Shown: positions 21,640 through 34,425, counted from the first letter of the stretch. The stretch: 64,000 nt of DNA from Tilletia caries (GCA_032718865.1 JALUTQ010000017.1:1-64000), one strand, 5' to 3'. Program-made: numbers and translations. The notes: generated from the sequence alone by a model not told the origin.

Positions 21640-24600
21640 ATGCTCAGCCTCGCCGTCGTAGGACTGGCAGCAGTATCCGTACGGGTCGCTACAGCAGCAT
21701 CAACACCAACAACACAACTGTCATCGCCCGTGCATGCCCAGACAGGAAGTCGGACCGCGGAGGTCGCACAGGCCTATGTGTCCCACTCCCAACAGCCCGT
21801 CCTCAAGGGCCGCGAAGGCGTCGGTCGCACAGGAAACTACGTCGACCTCGCCATCTGCATCGCGTCCCTCCTCGGCTCGCTCACCATCATCCTGCCCTAC
21901 ATCTTCAACAGGGCACATCGCAAACTCAGACATGCCCTCATTCTCGGGCTCGCCACTTCAGACCTTATCAGCTCCTCCGTCATCATCATCTCGACCTCGT
22001 ACCTCATCACACACGACCATGAGGACGCAGGCGATAGTAAAATGATAGGCTTCTCCCAGGCTCCCGCCCTCTGCGACATCCTCGGATTCCTCACCGCCTC
22101 CAGCATCTTCACTCAGCATCTCTGGAACCTCGCCATTGCCACAGTTACCTACTCCATCCTCGTCTACCCGCTCGCAACCTTCACCATCACCATCGAGCGC
22201 AGGATCAAGTGGCTCTGGGCCATCTTCTGGCTCATCGCCGCCATCATGCACGCCGTCCTCTGGGGCGTCATCGGCTTCACCGACATCGGCGGTTACTGTC
22301 AGCTCGCACCTACCAAGGGCAGTCTCACAACTCCTCTCATCCAATTCGTGCCTCGGTAAGAGACTTCTTCTTTTCCCCTTTTGAAAGCGCCTCACCCACC
22401 CGGCTGATCCGCTTCCTATTTTATTTGCTGCAGATCCCTGGTCGTCGTCACCACTGTCGTCCTCTACGCCCACCTCTTTTTCTTCCTCCGACGGACAAAC
22501 CTCTTCAGCAAGGCACACCGCTCCGGCGCATCCGTATCCAGAGGCACCGTCCAAGGCGGTCTCGGCAGTCTTCGCCCAGGCTCCGTTCATCCAGGTTCAG
22601 GCACCGGCACGGGTACGGGTCGAGGAGCAACCGGAGAAACAGTCAGTCTGAGCAACATCCCCAACCAGCAGGGCATCTTCTCTGCCCTCAACTCCATCCG
22701 CGGCAGCAACAGTCCTGGCACCGTCCCAGGCACCGACCAAGGCTCCGTCGGCCGACGCCCAAGCCATGTCACTGGAAGCTCGACTGTGACCGAGACCATC
22801 CCGGAACATTTGCCATGTTACACCGCCAAAATCTCACCCTCAACCGACGCAAAGGGAATCAGCGAGTCAGAATCGAGCGCCTCCATCGACAGTGGCTCTC
22901 CATCGGACGATGAGGAGGAAGGAAGAGGGGACGAGACGGCAGAAACGCTCTACGAGCGGAGAAGGAAGAGAAGAGAACGAGAGGCGTCTCTGTCGTTCGG
23001 CACCCTGCCCATCTCCAACACGGTAACCACAATGTCCTCCGAAGGGATAGCACCACCTGTCTTGAGAGCACTCAACCTGAGGGCAGGCTTCGTGGCGGAG
23101 AGAATACCCAGACCTCGCACGGGTGGGAACTCGAGCGCTCCCCCGGCCGCGTTCGGTCAGGAGTTTCCCGGACAGCCATCACAGCCTGGGGACGCGGAAG
23201 CCCAGGCAGGACGGAGGACAGAAGACGAAGGGGCGTCCGACTCGGACAACGATTCTTCGGAGGACTCTATCCTTGAGCTCCGCGCCACGATGGCACCCAG
23301 ACGGGACGTCGTCGACTTCCAGATGAACTCTCCACCACAGGAGCATCTCAGCCACTTCACCGGCGGTGTGATGCAGGTCAGGGGGATTGGGGCCCAGGTG
23401 TTCAAATCGAGGATCAGCAGGGCGGTGAGTACGGGTGCGATGCAGCATTCGGCGCCGTTGCCGTACATCACTATGCAGGGGCAGGGACAACAACAGCAAC
23501 AGCAACCACCATATACGGGCATCTGGCCGGCTGGGAGTACCTTCAACCCATGGGCGGCAGAGGGTGAGGTACGGCCGAGTACTAGCAACGGGAACGGGAG
23601 TGGGAATGGCGGGTTCTCGACGCCGCCTGCTGCGGCTTTACGACGAGGTTCGAATCCCGTCAGTGGCTCACCTCGCCTGATGAATGGAGCCACCTCATGG
23701 ACAGCACCCCTTTCGGCCCCTAGCGGCGCCTCCTCGTTCCCGGCCATCCTTGGTGGTGAAGCAGCAACAGGAGGAGGAGGCGGCGGAGGGGGAGGACAGA
23801 TGGCGATAGCGCCTACGATCGCGGCCAACACCATTGACGCAAATCGGCAACGGCGAAGGAAGGCAAGCCAAGCTGCGAAGAGGAGGATCGCTGTCGGCTT
23901 AGATGTCGAGGAGAAGTCTGGAGCGGAGACTGGTGGGGCTGATGCCAGTGGGCATCTACCGAGGAGTCAACAAGGCTCCGCTGGTGGTTTGGGGAGAGGA
24001 GGATGGGGCCAAAGACCATGGGACACGCCTGAGTCCGGCGAGGCCTCGTTGACTGTCATGGAGGAGTTCGAAGCTGCGATGGGCGATTTCCAGTGGGGGA
24101 TGGACGTCACCCAGCTGAACGAGAATTCCAGGTCTTCTGGTGGCATGTCGCCGACGAGTGGTGTGGGTGGGGGCAATCAGGGCCTGAAGGCTTCGTGGAT
24201 CGGGAAAGTGGCGGCAAGCGTACGGAGGCAGAGTGATGCCACGGGTGGCCAGCAAGAAGGACACGGGGGCAGGGGAGGGGTCGGGATGACGACGCACAAT
24301 TCGGTCCAATCGTCCGCTTCGGGGCGGTGTGTCGAATCCCTGGGCTCGAAGCTGAACCGACAAGCGTCGATCCTGATGCTGCTCTACCCAACGGCCTACG
24401 TCCTCCTCTTCTCGGTCTCCATCATCCGGATCGTGGTCGACCTGGCGGACCCGGTCCGGCCGGGCGGTGCAGAGCACCGATCCCAACGAGCGCTGCACAG
24501 CGTAGCGAGATGGTTCATCTTTGCGCAGGGGGCGTTCGATGCCATCATCTTCCAGCTGGTCGAGAGGCATTTCCGGAGTCGGATGAAGAGGAGGCGGAAG

Positions 24601-24693
24601 GTGGAGATGGGTGAGCCGGTGCCCTTGACGGCCTGGCAGATGTTGAAGGTGTGGACGAGGACGCTGGTGTTTGGGCACGGGCCGCGCAAGTAG
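21640..24693 (+). CDS. Seven-transmembrane G-protein-coupled receptor, Git3/Gpr1-like
   Basis: There are two exons (21640-22355, 22434-24693) and a 991-residue product. Seven hydrophobic segments are visible: about 67-89, 98-123, 143-178, 189-213, 239-258, 882-905 and 928-950. Some 20 hydrophobic N-terminal residues may be a signal peptide. The third cytoplasmic loop is very long (about 620 residues) and rich in Ser, Gly and Gln with a poly-Gly run, as known for fungal Gpr1/Git3 glucose and amino-acid receptors. The end of helix 7 is followed by a basic stretch (ERHFRSRMKRRRK). Family members act at the plasma membrane through a G-alpha to cAMP signalling. The ligand cannot be told from sequence. 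Confidence 0.8.
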
Positions 24694-25799
24694 GTCATGT
24701 ACCCCCCTCGCTTTCACCTGGACGAGCCCCCGTCCCGTTCCCTTCCTTTCCGTAAAGGAACGCCGCCTTGCGCATTCAAGACGGACGGCATATCCATGGG
24801 TCCCGCACCGGTTCGCCGCTACAGCGGACATGCCCCGGTGTCTGTGCGAGTCTGCGAACATTTGGCGCCGCCTTCTCCACAGCGTCATCGGGCCTCAAGG
24901 ACCCATCATCGACGTTTGCGACTCTATGGAAACCAAACGATCGACCATCAAAAGAAAACCTCGCCGTCACGGCCTGTTAGTCTTTATTAAGAGACAGGAG
25001 GTACCAGCTTCCCCCGACGGAAACGGATCGCACCTAACACAACATCAACAACCAGAACCCCCGGCGGAAAGGCTTTCACATAATCTCGACCTTACCCGCC
25101 CACATACACACAACACAACAACACAACTTTGAAGCGCATCCTCTCCTTCTCCAATCTACATACTTCCCATTCAACCTTGTCGTTTCCCCCCAACCTACTT
25201 ATATACTTAAGCTTAACCCTCTTTCCCCAGTTTCTCCAACTCACACCCCTCCAACCCCCCTCCTTATTTGCCCCTTGTCTCTGAACCTTTTCTTGCGTTC
25301 CTAGCCTTTCTCCTCTTCTTCTGTCCTCGTCGCTCGTCTGTCTGTCGTCCGTCGTTCAAAAGCATCTGCAATTGCTCTGCTGTTTTCTCTCTCTCTCTCT
25401 CTCTCTGTTCGCCCTTCTCGGTGCGGTTGTTCCCTCGTTCTTGAGAGACGTGTGAAAATCATGGATATCAACGTGACTCCTTGCTTGAATGAAGGCTGTA
25501 CGAGGGTGGGAGACGACTGGGGTCCGGGGCTGGGGCTGGGTACAAGGGGCATGAGGGCAACCAATCGAGAACACAAGAGACGCAATGGGTTCGCTGTGGA
25601 TCCGTAGAGATGACCGCCAGTAGCGTCGCAGGCTGTTTGCTGTTGATCCTGAGCCGGCCCGACACACCTCCTATCTCGCTTCTTCGTACTTCCTGCCCCA
25701 CCTCGAGTCGGAGACGTGGATGACGACCCCAGTATGACGGTCGGCAGGTGTATGTTCCGCCGGTCGTCCGACCGTCTGTCCGGCGCCCCGCGACTTGAG
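24694..25799. other. Intergenic, pyrimidine-rich
   Basis: I see no supported gene. The stretch contains a C/T-rich segment and a (CT)n run at about 25387-25405, probably 3' flanks of the receptor gene and of the minus-strand gene that follows. Confidence 0.5.
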
Positions 25800-26614
25800 T
25801 CAGGTATTGACTTCGCAGTAGGAGGGGGATTCCGTCGTCGTACCCGCATCCGATTCCAACCAGCCCGAGTGAGGCGCGTGTCGAAGTCTGCAGGATGTAG
25901 AAGTTGAAGGTGCATATAGGCGGGCTAGGGTAGGCCACTCCGGCAACTGTCGACACGGCCGCTTACCATCTTTTTCGTTTGATGTCTCGGGGCGCTCGCA
26001 ATCACAGTTGACCTCTGATCTTCTCCTTGGCGGAAAGACGAAATGGCGTTCAGGCGCAAAGTCGCACGCGAGCGGGACATTGCAACAGCGGTCCACCGAA
26101 TTTCTGCGATCCCAGGCAGGAAGACGGTTTTCAGGATAAGGGCGTTAGTTAGGTCGGGTGAGGCGCTGCTGGAAAGAAGAATGCTGAGTGCATGAAAGGG
26201 GACCTGGGTTCTACACTCACCTTGACTTCGTCGTGTACTGATCTCGAGGCAGGTAGCAAGCCAAGGGCTCCGAATCACTGCACATGAGAATGAACGCGTG
26301 CTGAGAAAGGGACTCCATTTAAGGCAAGTGAAGCCCAGAGAGCGGCAGATGATGCGCGCCTCCAGGCGAGGGATTCATCCAGAACTCACATACATTCCTT
26401 GGAACCTATACTCCGGCAACACGTTCTCGCCGCCGCATCGCAGGTTCGTCGATGTGTTCCTTGCCGCTGCCGAGCCGGCAATCGATCTCGGGTTGTCGAG
26501 TTGTCCAGAGCGCGTCGTTCCGTCAAATGAGGCGCAGAATGACCTTGGAACCTGAAGGGAACGAGAGGAGGGTCGAGAAGAGGAGAGCAAAGCAGAAGAG
26601 GCAGCAGGGGGCAT
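25800..26614 (-). CDS. Cysteine-rich protein of unknown function
   Basis: Four exons keep phase on the minus strand: 26390-26614, 26221-26300, 25967-26103 and 25800-25924. They give 188 residues ending SPSYCEVNT. The intron before the third exon has a clear CTAAC branch-point match. The product has at least ten cysteines, including CC and CDC pairs (VDRCCNVPLACDF, VNCDCERPE), suggesting a disulfide-rich or metal-binding protein. With the ATG at 26614 there is no signal peptide; another 5' exon further upstream could supply one. I do not recognise the family. Confidence 0.45.
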
Positions 26615-26904
26615 GGGTCAGCCAAAAGACGGGGCAAGTGGTCAGCGACGGCCTGCAGATGGCGAAATGAAGCATGGGAAGGCGGCGGATGTCAGAGAGG
26701 GCCCCTTTTCGGGATCATGGCGAGAGAGAGTAAAGAGACGGAAAAGTTTGGAAGAAAGAGAGGAAGAGAGAGCATCAGCATATGTGATTGGAAGTACACG
26801 CGACAACTGTTGGGCCATCGTCTTCAGGCGTCGGGAAGAGATGGTCAGATACGGCGAGTGCAAACGGGCGAACCCAAGCTGAAGGGCGTGCACGCAAACA
26901 AAAG

Positions 26905-27167
26905 ATGGTGGAGGACGGTGCGATGAAACAACAACATGTTGACCTTCTCGAGAAAGCTGCAGCCCCCGACAAGCGCAACACCCCTTCTCGAGAATCGGGT
27001 TCCGCACGGCTCATCCACTGTGCACTGGGTCCACTTCTGTCTCCAGCTTCCTCATCCTCATCAGCAGTCAGACTATCATCGAGGGCGCAGCACGCGCTCG
27101 AGAGCAAGGTGAGTCTGGGCGACATGCGTTAATTACAGAGGACTGACATGCATTTACAGCACTGAGA
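26905..27167 (+). CDS. Possible small two-exon gene
   Basis: An open frame from an ATG near 26905 is followed by a good donor (AAG|GTGAGT, near 27110) and an acceptor (TTTACAG, near 27159). A stop follows two codons later. The product is about 70 residues, Ser/Ala-rich and unlike any family I know. It lies head-to-head with the cysteine-rich gene and could instead be its transcribed flank. Confidence 0.2.
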
Positions 27168-27539
27168 GGCTACAGTAAGTATGCTGTACGAAGGAGAGAG
27201 TGAGAGGGAGAGTGATAGTGAGAGTAAGACAGGAAAGAAGTGGCAAGTAGCAGGAAAGAAGAAGAGGGAGAAGGGGAAGGAGAGGAAGACAGGGAAAATC
27301 TGAGAGATCTGAGAAAGCTGGAAGACAGACTGAATGAAAGAGTGTTTTCAGCGAGTGGTCAGCGTCAGCGTCCCGGAAGACATATGGCCCTCGACGATGG
27401 CAATAAAGGGAAGACTGAAGAGACGGAAGAGAGACAAAGGGAGATCTATTTTCAACGCAGCAGGATCGTCGCCGCCGAACTGGAAGCTGACACTCTCAAT
27501 TCTCAAGGAAGTTGACCTTGATTCTAAATTCTAATTTCT

Positions 27540-28519
27540 GGGCGCTCGCCGCTCGTGGTGCAGCTGACACTGGGTCGCTGGGTTTTGAAAGGGACCTGAT
27601 ACGGAGTCGGTAGCAACTAGCAGTACTTTATCCCCATTCTCCAGTGCAATCAGCCATCAGCGCACAATGTCGAAACTCAGGCGTCATTAAGTCTACCGTC
27701 TGCGGCACCTCTGCGGCTTGGATTTATATATCTGGTCTGCGTTTGGTCCGCCTGAATTTCCAACTGCAATTTGAAAATCTGCGCTTGCAAATTTGATTTC
27801 TAAAATTGATTCTGGAACGGAAAAAAATTTCGGCCGCAGTTTTGAAAATCTGCACTTGCAACTTCAATATTTTGAATTATTTTGTGATCTGAAATGTTTA
27901 GCGGTATATTTTTTTTTTCAAATATTTTGATCGACAAAACACTTCCTGTCAAATTGGTCAAGTTTTTGCATTTATTACGTGGGAGCAACAGTGCTTCGCA
28001 CATTTCTCATTTTCAAAATGACATGACTTCTTTCATATGTCAAAATTCAAAAATTTCAGTAATATCTGTTTATTTTCCTGCAACAAATTTTTACTTACCT
28101 TCCACAACAAAGCTTGAATTTTGAATCGCCGGGGGGCGGGGCACCGACAATTCGTGTAGACTCGACGGACTCCCTTCAGTGCCGAGAGTCTCTGCTTGTG
28201 ATCTTGAGGTTCGGTTGATACGATGATGGTGGTCGTCAGGACGCGGTCTGTACCTTCTGAGGGAAGTTGAGATGAGAGTGACGTCTTTCAAAAAAAATTG
28301 CACATCGGGCGTGTCTAGCGTGGATTACGTAAAGAAGTCAAGGAACGCAGAATACAATGCAAAAAAATCAAAAAGGGCGGCCGAAAATTGCGCCTTGATA
28401 AATTTGCCGTTTTGAAGTTCGGCGCACGGGCCATGAAAAAATTTCGTGTTGATTCGACGGACTCCCCCCAACAATTTGTTCAGTGGATTCGAAACTCCGC
28501 CGGTAATTCGGTGCCGATT
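27540..28519. other. AT-rich block with internal short repeats, no gene
   Basis: Base composition shifts to clearly AT-rich compared with both sides. Short motifs recur: TTGAAAATCTGC near 27770 and 27841, followed by similar CTTGCAA tails, and TTCGACGGACTCCC-like segments near 28156 and 28453. No domain is recognisable. It may be a decayed mobile element. Confidence 0.45.
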
Positions 28520-29836
28520 TTAATCTCCGCCCGCTTGCCGGGGCATCTTGTAAAAGTCGTCAGCTAAAAAATTTGGTCTTCGAAGTCGCCCTCCGCGAGG
28601 AGGGTGTCCGCTTCTTGGAGGTAGGGCTGCAGATATGTGTTGTTCTGCGGTTTGTCGCAAGTGGTGAACCACGTTCACGATGTTGTTGCGGTGCTGGGGT
28701 CGTGGTATGGATGTCGGTGGTCTTGTTTTTTTGGGGTGTCGTAGAGTTGGAGACTGCTGGGGGACCGGCCGTGGTAAAGGAAGAGCGGGCGTTCGAAGTT
28801 TGAAGTTACAAGTCACGCCGCGAAGAATACAGTCAAAACATTTATGATGTTGACCGGGGGCTACCACGCATTGCGTCCCCGACCTCGCACATACGAGGCA
28901 GGGTTCACCCATGAAAAGACCGGTGTCCTCAGCGAGCGCCAATCGCGCCCCTCCCTGGAGAAACACGGACCTCGCCTTCTTGTGGTGCCCGGTCTGGCAG
29001 GACAATTGATTCTTAGCTTTGTTACATAGACACCGCGAAGGATCCACACCAAACTCACTTCTTCCAGATCAGCACCCCGCGCCTTGCGCTTCTCCAAGCT
29101 GTGGCGGAGGCGCAGGGAAAGCAGGGTGTGCAGGTCTTGCTGTGTATATCTGAGGCAGAATATGGGCAGAGAAATGATTAGACCAAGGCGCGTAATGATA
29201 GGAACTCCCACGCCAGAGACACTCACGCAGCCTCGACCTGACAGACGGCAGCAGAATCGTATGATCCATGATTCCCATCATTCACTTGTGATGGGAATGA
29301 GAAGGAGGACGACGACGACGACGACGACAACAACAGCGACGACCACGAGCACGATTCCGGCCCAGATTCCCCACCAGTCGCTGTTAGCGGGTGGGGGAAG
29401 GCTGGTAATGAGGAGGAGGAGGAGGAGGAGGAGGACGCGAGCAATAAAAGACTGCGTGGTGTTGCTCGTTCATTCTTTACCTGCGTGCTCCCAAGGAAGG
29501 AGCTGTCGATACCTTCAACCGACCAGGCCTGTCCGGCGCGGAGCTGGGCGCTATGGCTCCAACTTTCCGCGCCGGAGAAGCGCTGTCTCGCGCTGAGCTC
29601 GGCGCTAGGGCTCGACCTGTCGGAGTCGGAGACAGGCCCTGGAATCCGAAGCGTCGAGAGATCGCTCAGCGACGAGACGGCTTGTGGGGACGGTGATGGC
29701 GGGGGTGTCTGCTCCGGCAGGTGAAGGTGGGAAGGATTCTGTTGGCGAAGGCAATGAGAGCGAGTTCAGTTTGATTCTTAGGTCATTGATGGCAGCAGCA
29801 GCAGCAGCAGCAATAGCACCAAGAGCAGCAACGAGA

Positions 29837-29869
<33 letters not shown>

Positions 29870-30372
29870 GAAGCAGGTTGGTGTCGGGGATGGAGCGGTG
29901 GGGAGGACCAGGACCAGCAGCAGGAGCAGGAGAACGAGGGAGAGAGAGAGGACCGACTCACGATGGTGGGGCCGACCGCGTCGGGCATCGCCCTAAGGCT
30001 AAACATGCCGTATCCTCGCTAGGAACGTACTGTAGATGAACAAGGAAGTAAGGTTGTAAATGTCAGTGATCGAGCTCGCCTGATTGACAGCGCCGGATGT
30101 GAAATACATACCTGCATGCTCCCATGCTGCTGATGCTGCTGCTGGTGCTGCTCCTCGTCCTCGTCCTCCTCCGGTTCCTCCTGGGACGACGCAGCAGGTG
30201 CGTCCTCGCCGGCGGTCGATTGAGAGCAGTGTATGAAGGCCTGAAATTCCCTGCGGAATTGCTGGGAGCTGCTGAGGGGGGGTGGGTCGCGCGGCGAGCT
30301 GCTGTCGTCGTCCTCGAACTCGTACTCGGTCTGGTTGGTGAAGGCGGGCGACGGGGCGCCGAGCGGATCCAT
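28520..30372 (-). CDS. Multi-exon protein with a Cys-cluster (putative zinc-binding), unknown function
   Basis: On the minus strand an N-terminal acidic, Gln-rich exon from 30372 is followed by several short exons. A C-terminal exon ends at 28520. The C-terminal part has CLVCARSGTQC then CFDCILRGVTC, a six-cysteine pattern seen in many basidiomycete proteins and likely to bind zinc. Before it lies a charged helical segment (LRLRHSLEKRKARGADLEE) whose exon joins the next in phase (about 29048-29138 to 29000). The middle exons (29440-29990) are Ala- and Ser-rich and uncertain. Microsatellites at 29305-29335, 29411-29437 and 29788-29880 fall in introns or in low-complexity coding sequence. The role is unknown; the cluster may bind nucleic acid. 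Confidence 0.4.
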
Positions 30373-31289
30373 GCTCGCGCTCGTTGTGTGGGGTGGGGTG
30401 GTGTGGGATGGGGTGCGGTGCGGTGCTGGCGAAGTCGGGACGGCGGGCGTCGTGACGAGTCGGAGTCTGCTTGACGTCCGAACAAGCTGCTTGCGGCCGG
30501 CGGTGAGGAGGAGCGAAGAGGGCGACACCGGCAGGGCGAATCGTGCTTGAGGGGCTCGGTGCTGCTGTGGAGTGCGTGTGTCGTGCGGGGTGCAACGAGG
30601 TCGTGGGACGAGGGCGATGGACTGGAATGTGATTGGCAGGCCTTGATTGTAGATCTGCGAGATGGAAAGATGGGAATCCGAACCAGACAATAGATGTACT
30701 GGAAAGCGGAAGGAGATGCGAGCGTGAAGCTGTTGGTGAGAGTAGTGGTGTCTTGCTGACTGCGAGGGTGTCGATGGAGGGAAGTGGTGTGGGACGAGGT
30801 GGTGGTGGAAGCGTTGGGCTGGGTTCAGGTTTTTAGGCTCGAGACTCGAGACGCAAGCCCGACAAGATCGGCATGAGAGGAACCTCAAAAGCTCATAGAC
30901 GATCACTTCTATGAGTGAGAGATGTATTCCGTTGCGGTACGAGAGATAAGGGTGTAATACATGATTCGGGCAAAGCCTTACAGGTCTCGGGATGGCCTCA
31001 GAGTGTCTTGCCATGTGCTAGGCGTAGGCGAGCGTCAGGAGGTGCAAGCTGGCATGGAGGGGTGTCCCACTCTTAGGATTCGATCGCAGCATCGTCGTGC
31101 ATGACAGGAGGAGACGGTGCCGGACCACGGGACCGCAAAGACCCCCGTGTCTTCTAACGGAGATGTGGTCACCCCTGGCGATGTCGGAAGGCTCTTCGAT
31201 GCTCGGGACAGCGCGTGTGGAGTAGGACCAGCGAGACCGATGTCGTGCTTGAGAGGAGGTCGAGTAGTCGCCCACATTCCGACCCGGCA

Positions 31290-31811
31290 TCATCCCTGGC
31301 CTCCCCCCTTCGAAGTGATGTCCACCGGATTCGCAACGATGCCATGGCGCTTTGTCGTGACATGCCCCCCCCCCCCCCCCGGGGATCGCATGTCGCAGAT
31401 CCGCCGATCAGTGGAGCAATGGGCGTTCATATCGTAAGCCGAAGATCTCCTTGAATCGTTCGGCCGTCGATCGTTCTCCGTCGATCCCGACGGATGGCCC
31501 CGTCCCGATATCCCTCCACTCGGCAGGATCACTTCATCTGAAACCCCGAAGGGATGCTCGGCGCGGTAGAAGTTCCGTGACCGCTGCCGATGAAGTGTAG
31601 AGAGCCGTACCGGGAAGTAGTCGAACGGCGAAGATGGGATCGACACGATGTAGCTTGGACAGTCGGTGATGCCCAGTGTCGATCGGAAACAGGAGTCCGG
31701 GGGTCGTGAAACTGGCGTTGTGTGGAGGACCCGAGCACGCGGACGAACGAGGCCGAGCACTGTCAGCCAGTGACCCTCCTGCTGCGGTCTTGATCCGAGG
31801 TGTAATTCCAC
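31290..31811 (-). CDS. Open frame of unknown status
   Basis: This is a 173-codon minus-strand frame without recognisable domains. Its N-terminal two thirds have a protein-like composition (SYIVSIPSSPFDYFPVRLST). The end is broken by a run of 16 C at 31365-31380. A donor/acceptor pair near 31880-31960 could join it to exons further upstream. It may be a decayed gene. Confidence 0.2.
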   Translation of the reverse strand: MELHLGSRPQQEGHWLTVLGLVRPRARVLHTTPVSRPPDSCFRSTLGITDCPSYIVSIPSSPFDYFPVRLSTLHRQRSRNFYRAEHPFGVSDEVILPSGGISGRGHPSGSTENDRRPNDSRRSSAYDMNAHCSTDRRICDMRSPGGGGGHVTTKRHGIVANPVDITSKGGGQG

Positions 31812-32462
31812 AGCGATTCGATTCGGTTCGGTTGGAGGGCGGATTGTAAGCGGCGGGAGGCGTGGATGCAGAGGAGTTTACTGGAGAGGAACGCAAGAAG
31901 TCAACGCATACATCTGCCTATTTCTTGACTGAATGCTGAGCTGAACTCACTTTGCTCCGCCCACGATGTATGTCAGTCATCGACCTTGAGCACGGCCCGA
32001 GGTGTCCGAGTCATCGAGACTGTATGGAAGGCGGTTCTCCGTATGTATGATATCGAAAGATTCGAAGCCTAACCAAGCCGGATCGCTGCACGCCGTCCGA
32101 AGCTGTCTTGCGTAGGAACGACATGCTCCTCCTTCTCCCACCTTCATCGACGGCCTGACAGTGACGAGGTTGTTGCGGATACGTCGCATATGACTGTCAC
32201 TGGCTTGTGGTTGCAGGTTGGGACGAAGGAAGGTCCGCGCCTCAGGAGAAAAGCACCGAGTCATCCTTTTGGCACGTGACCGGCTCGGCTGGCTGCATGA
32301 TGGCGCGATTGGAGTACGCTCATGACATGCTCCTCGCTATCGGATTTAACTGAGTGAGGAAAGGAAATAGGAAGACGAGCGTGTGATCCTGCTCAGCGCT
32401 CAGCTCGAGTTCGGGTTCGACGTCCTCCATCTCCTCTCCCCCTCAGTCAGCGCTGAGCACGG

Positions 32463-32508
<46 letters not shown>
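32463..32508 (+). repeat. (GACACC)n microsatellite directly before MET2 start
   Basis: Seven to eight perfect GACACC units end two bases before the ATG of the next gene, so they belong to its 5' untranslated region. Confidence 0.85.
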
Positions 32509-32509
32509 A

Positions 32510-34425
32510 ATGGCAGCCAGATCCGCGCCCTTCCTGATCCCCGGCCCGACCTCGCCGCAGTCCTCGCTGCTGCCCACCGGCCAGAAGTATCTCCTCATCC
32601 CGTCCTTCACGCTCGAGTCCGGCCAGCGTTTACACAACGTGCCCGTCGCATTCAAGACATGGGGCACCCTCGACCCCTCCACACACTCCAACGCCCTCCT
32701 CGTCGCACACGCACTCACGGGTTCAGCCGACGTCGAGGATTGGTGGGGACCCCTCCTCGGGCCGGGACGGCTGTTCGACCCGACCAGGTTCTTGGTCGTT
32801 TGTGCTAATGTGCTCGGCTCGCCTTATGGCAGTGCCAGTCCTTGCACTAGGAAGGAGGGCCAGGACGACGCGCATCATAGCGAGCAGGATGCCTGGGATG
32901 GCACTGGGTGGTGGGGACCTGAGTTTCCTGCCACCACCGTGCGCGACGACGTCAGGTGAGTTTGTACCCTCTCTCTCTCTCTCTCTCGCAAGGAGCAGCA
33001 CACAGGCCGACTGACGCGTTTTCTATCGTACTGCGCACCCTCGCGCGCACGTTCAGGATCCAAAAAGTAGTGCTCGACTTCCTCGGCGTCAAGCAGCTCG
33101 CCGCCGTCGTCGGCGGTTCCATGGGCGGCATGGCCGTCCTCGAATGGCCGCTCTGCTTCCCCGTCCGCTTCCCTCCAGGAGCCGAAGAAGCCTACGACCC
33201 GTCCTGCTCTCCCTCCACGGCGAATGGCTCATCCCCAAGATCAGCCTCACAGCAGGAACCGTACATCCGAGCTCTCGTGCCGATCGCTACCGCCGCACGG
33301 CATTCTGCCTGGGGCATCTCCTGGGCAGAGGCACAGCGACAGAGCATCACCTCGGACCCGCTCTACCAGGACGGGTACTACACACTTGCTTCGCCGCCCC
33401 GGAACGGCCTCTCTGCTGCGAGGATGGCCGCGCTGCTCACTTATCGCAGTCGCGACAGTTTCGAGTCCCGCTTCGGGAGAAGAATCGGTAAGCCGGAGAA
33501 GGGAACGTCAGCCGTGGCTCCCCCGGCCCTAGCGCCGACCTCCCCACCTCCTTCCTCCAACGGGAACGGGAACGCGAACGCGAACGCGAACGGAAAGTCA
33601 CCATCACCCCCGCAGCAGTCCTCCTCCGGAGTCAGCTCCCCGACCCGAGCAGCAGGCGCCACACCACCAGCAGCCCACAAAGTCTTCTCAGCCCAGAGCT
33701 ACCTGCGCTACCAGGGCGACAAGTTCGTGAACCGGTTCGACGCGAACTGCTACATGCACCTCACGCGCAAGATGGACAGCCACGACGTCGCGCGCGGGCG
33801 GCATCGCTGGGGCCGTTCTTCCTCTTCTTCTTCTTCTCCCGATGGGAAGGCGGAGGAGGCGCCCGGGTGCGGGTGGGAGACGGAGCTCGATGGTGGTGAG
33901 CCTGCGCTCAGCTCTGCTGCGCTGAACTCTACGCTCACCGACGCGGACGCGCGTCTGGCGGCCGAACAGGAGGAACACGACGCCCTGCGCCGCGTGCTTG
34001 GGTTCTTGGGCACCCACGCCACCCGCTTCGGCGCGTCTCCACCGGCCGTGCAGATCGTCTCGATCGAGTCCGATGGACTCTTCGCGCCCTCGGAGCAGAT
34101 CCTCCTACATGAACTCATCCCGGGTTCGGAACTGGTGCATGTGAAGTCGCCCGATGGACATGATGGGTTCCTGCTCGAGTTTGAGCAGATTAATGAGGCT
34201 GTGGGTGCGTTTTTGAGGGGTGCCTTGGAGGGCGCTGGGATTTATGAGGGCGAGGGGGTTGGTTGGGCCCAGTGGAAGGATTGGCAGGGGGATCTGGCCG
34301 CGTTGTCCCTAGGCCAGCCGGCGGTTGTCGTCCCGGCCAAGGAGAAGGGGGAGTCGACGGAGGGAAGCAAGCCCAAGGTGAAGGAGAGCGTCTTTGGCGA
34401 GGTCGAGGATATCACTCGCTGGTAA
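32510..34425 (+). CDS. MET2: Homoserine O-acetyltransferase
   Basis: This enzyme transfers acetyl from acetyl-CoA to L-homoserine, the committed step of fungal methionine and cysteine synthesis. Two exons (32510-32955 and 33057-34425) encode 604 residues. It is an alpha/beta hydrolase-fold protein. The nucleophile elbow GGSMGGM carries Ser170; Asp488 lies in ESDGLFAP and His517 in DGHDGFL, completing the triad. The N-terminal motifs (NALLVAHALTGSADV, GWWGP) are typical of the family. At about 600 residues it is longer than yeast Met2 (about 490) because of Ser/Pro/Asn-rich inserts between the elbow and the Asp, including an Asn-Ala repeat near 33570. The intron holds a (CT)n run. The start follows a GACACC repeat. 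Confidence 0.93.

Noticed and set aside
22587..24888. Long minus-strand open frames opposite the receptor gene (for example 23956-24888)
   Set aside because: They mirror the GC-rich third codon positions of the receptor gene, have no start context or domains and run across its well-supported helices.
29276..29460. Apparent poly-Val/Leu membrane helix on the minus strand
   Set aside because: It is produced by reading (GAC)n and (GAG)n microsatellites in one frame; flanking splice signals suggest this part is intronic.
31018..32270. Several minus-strand frames proposed as one spliced gene upstream of MET2
   Set aside because: The best intron (about 31884-31958) leads to an in-frame stop and no arrangement gave a coherent product.
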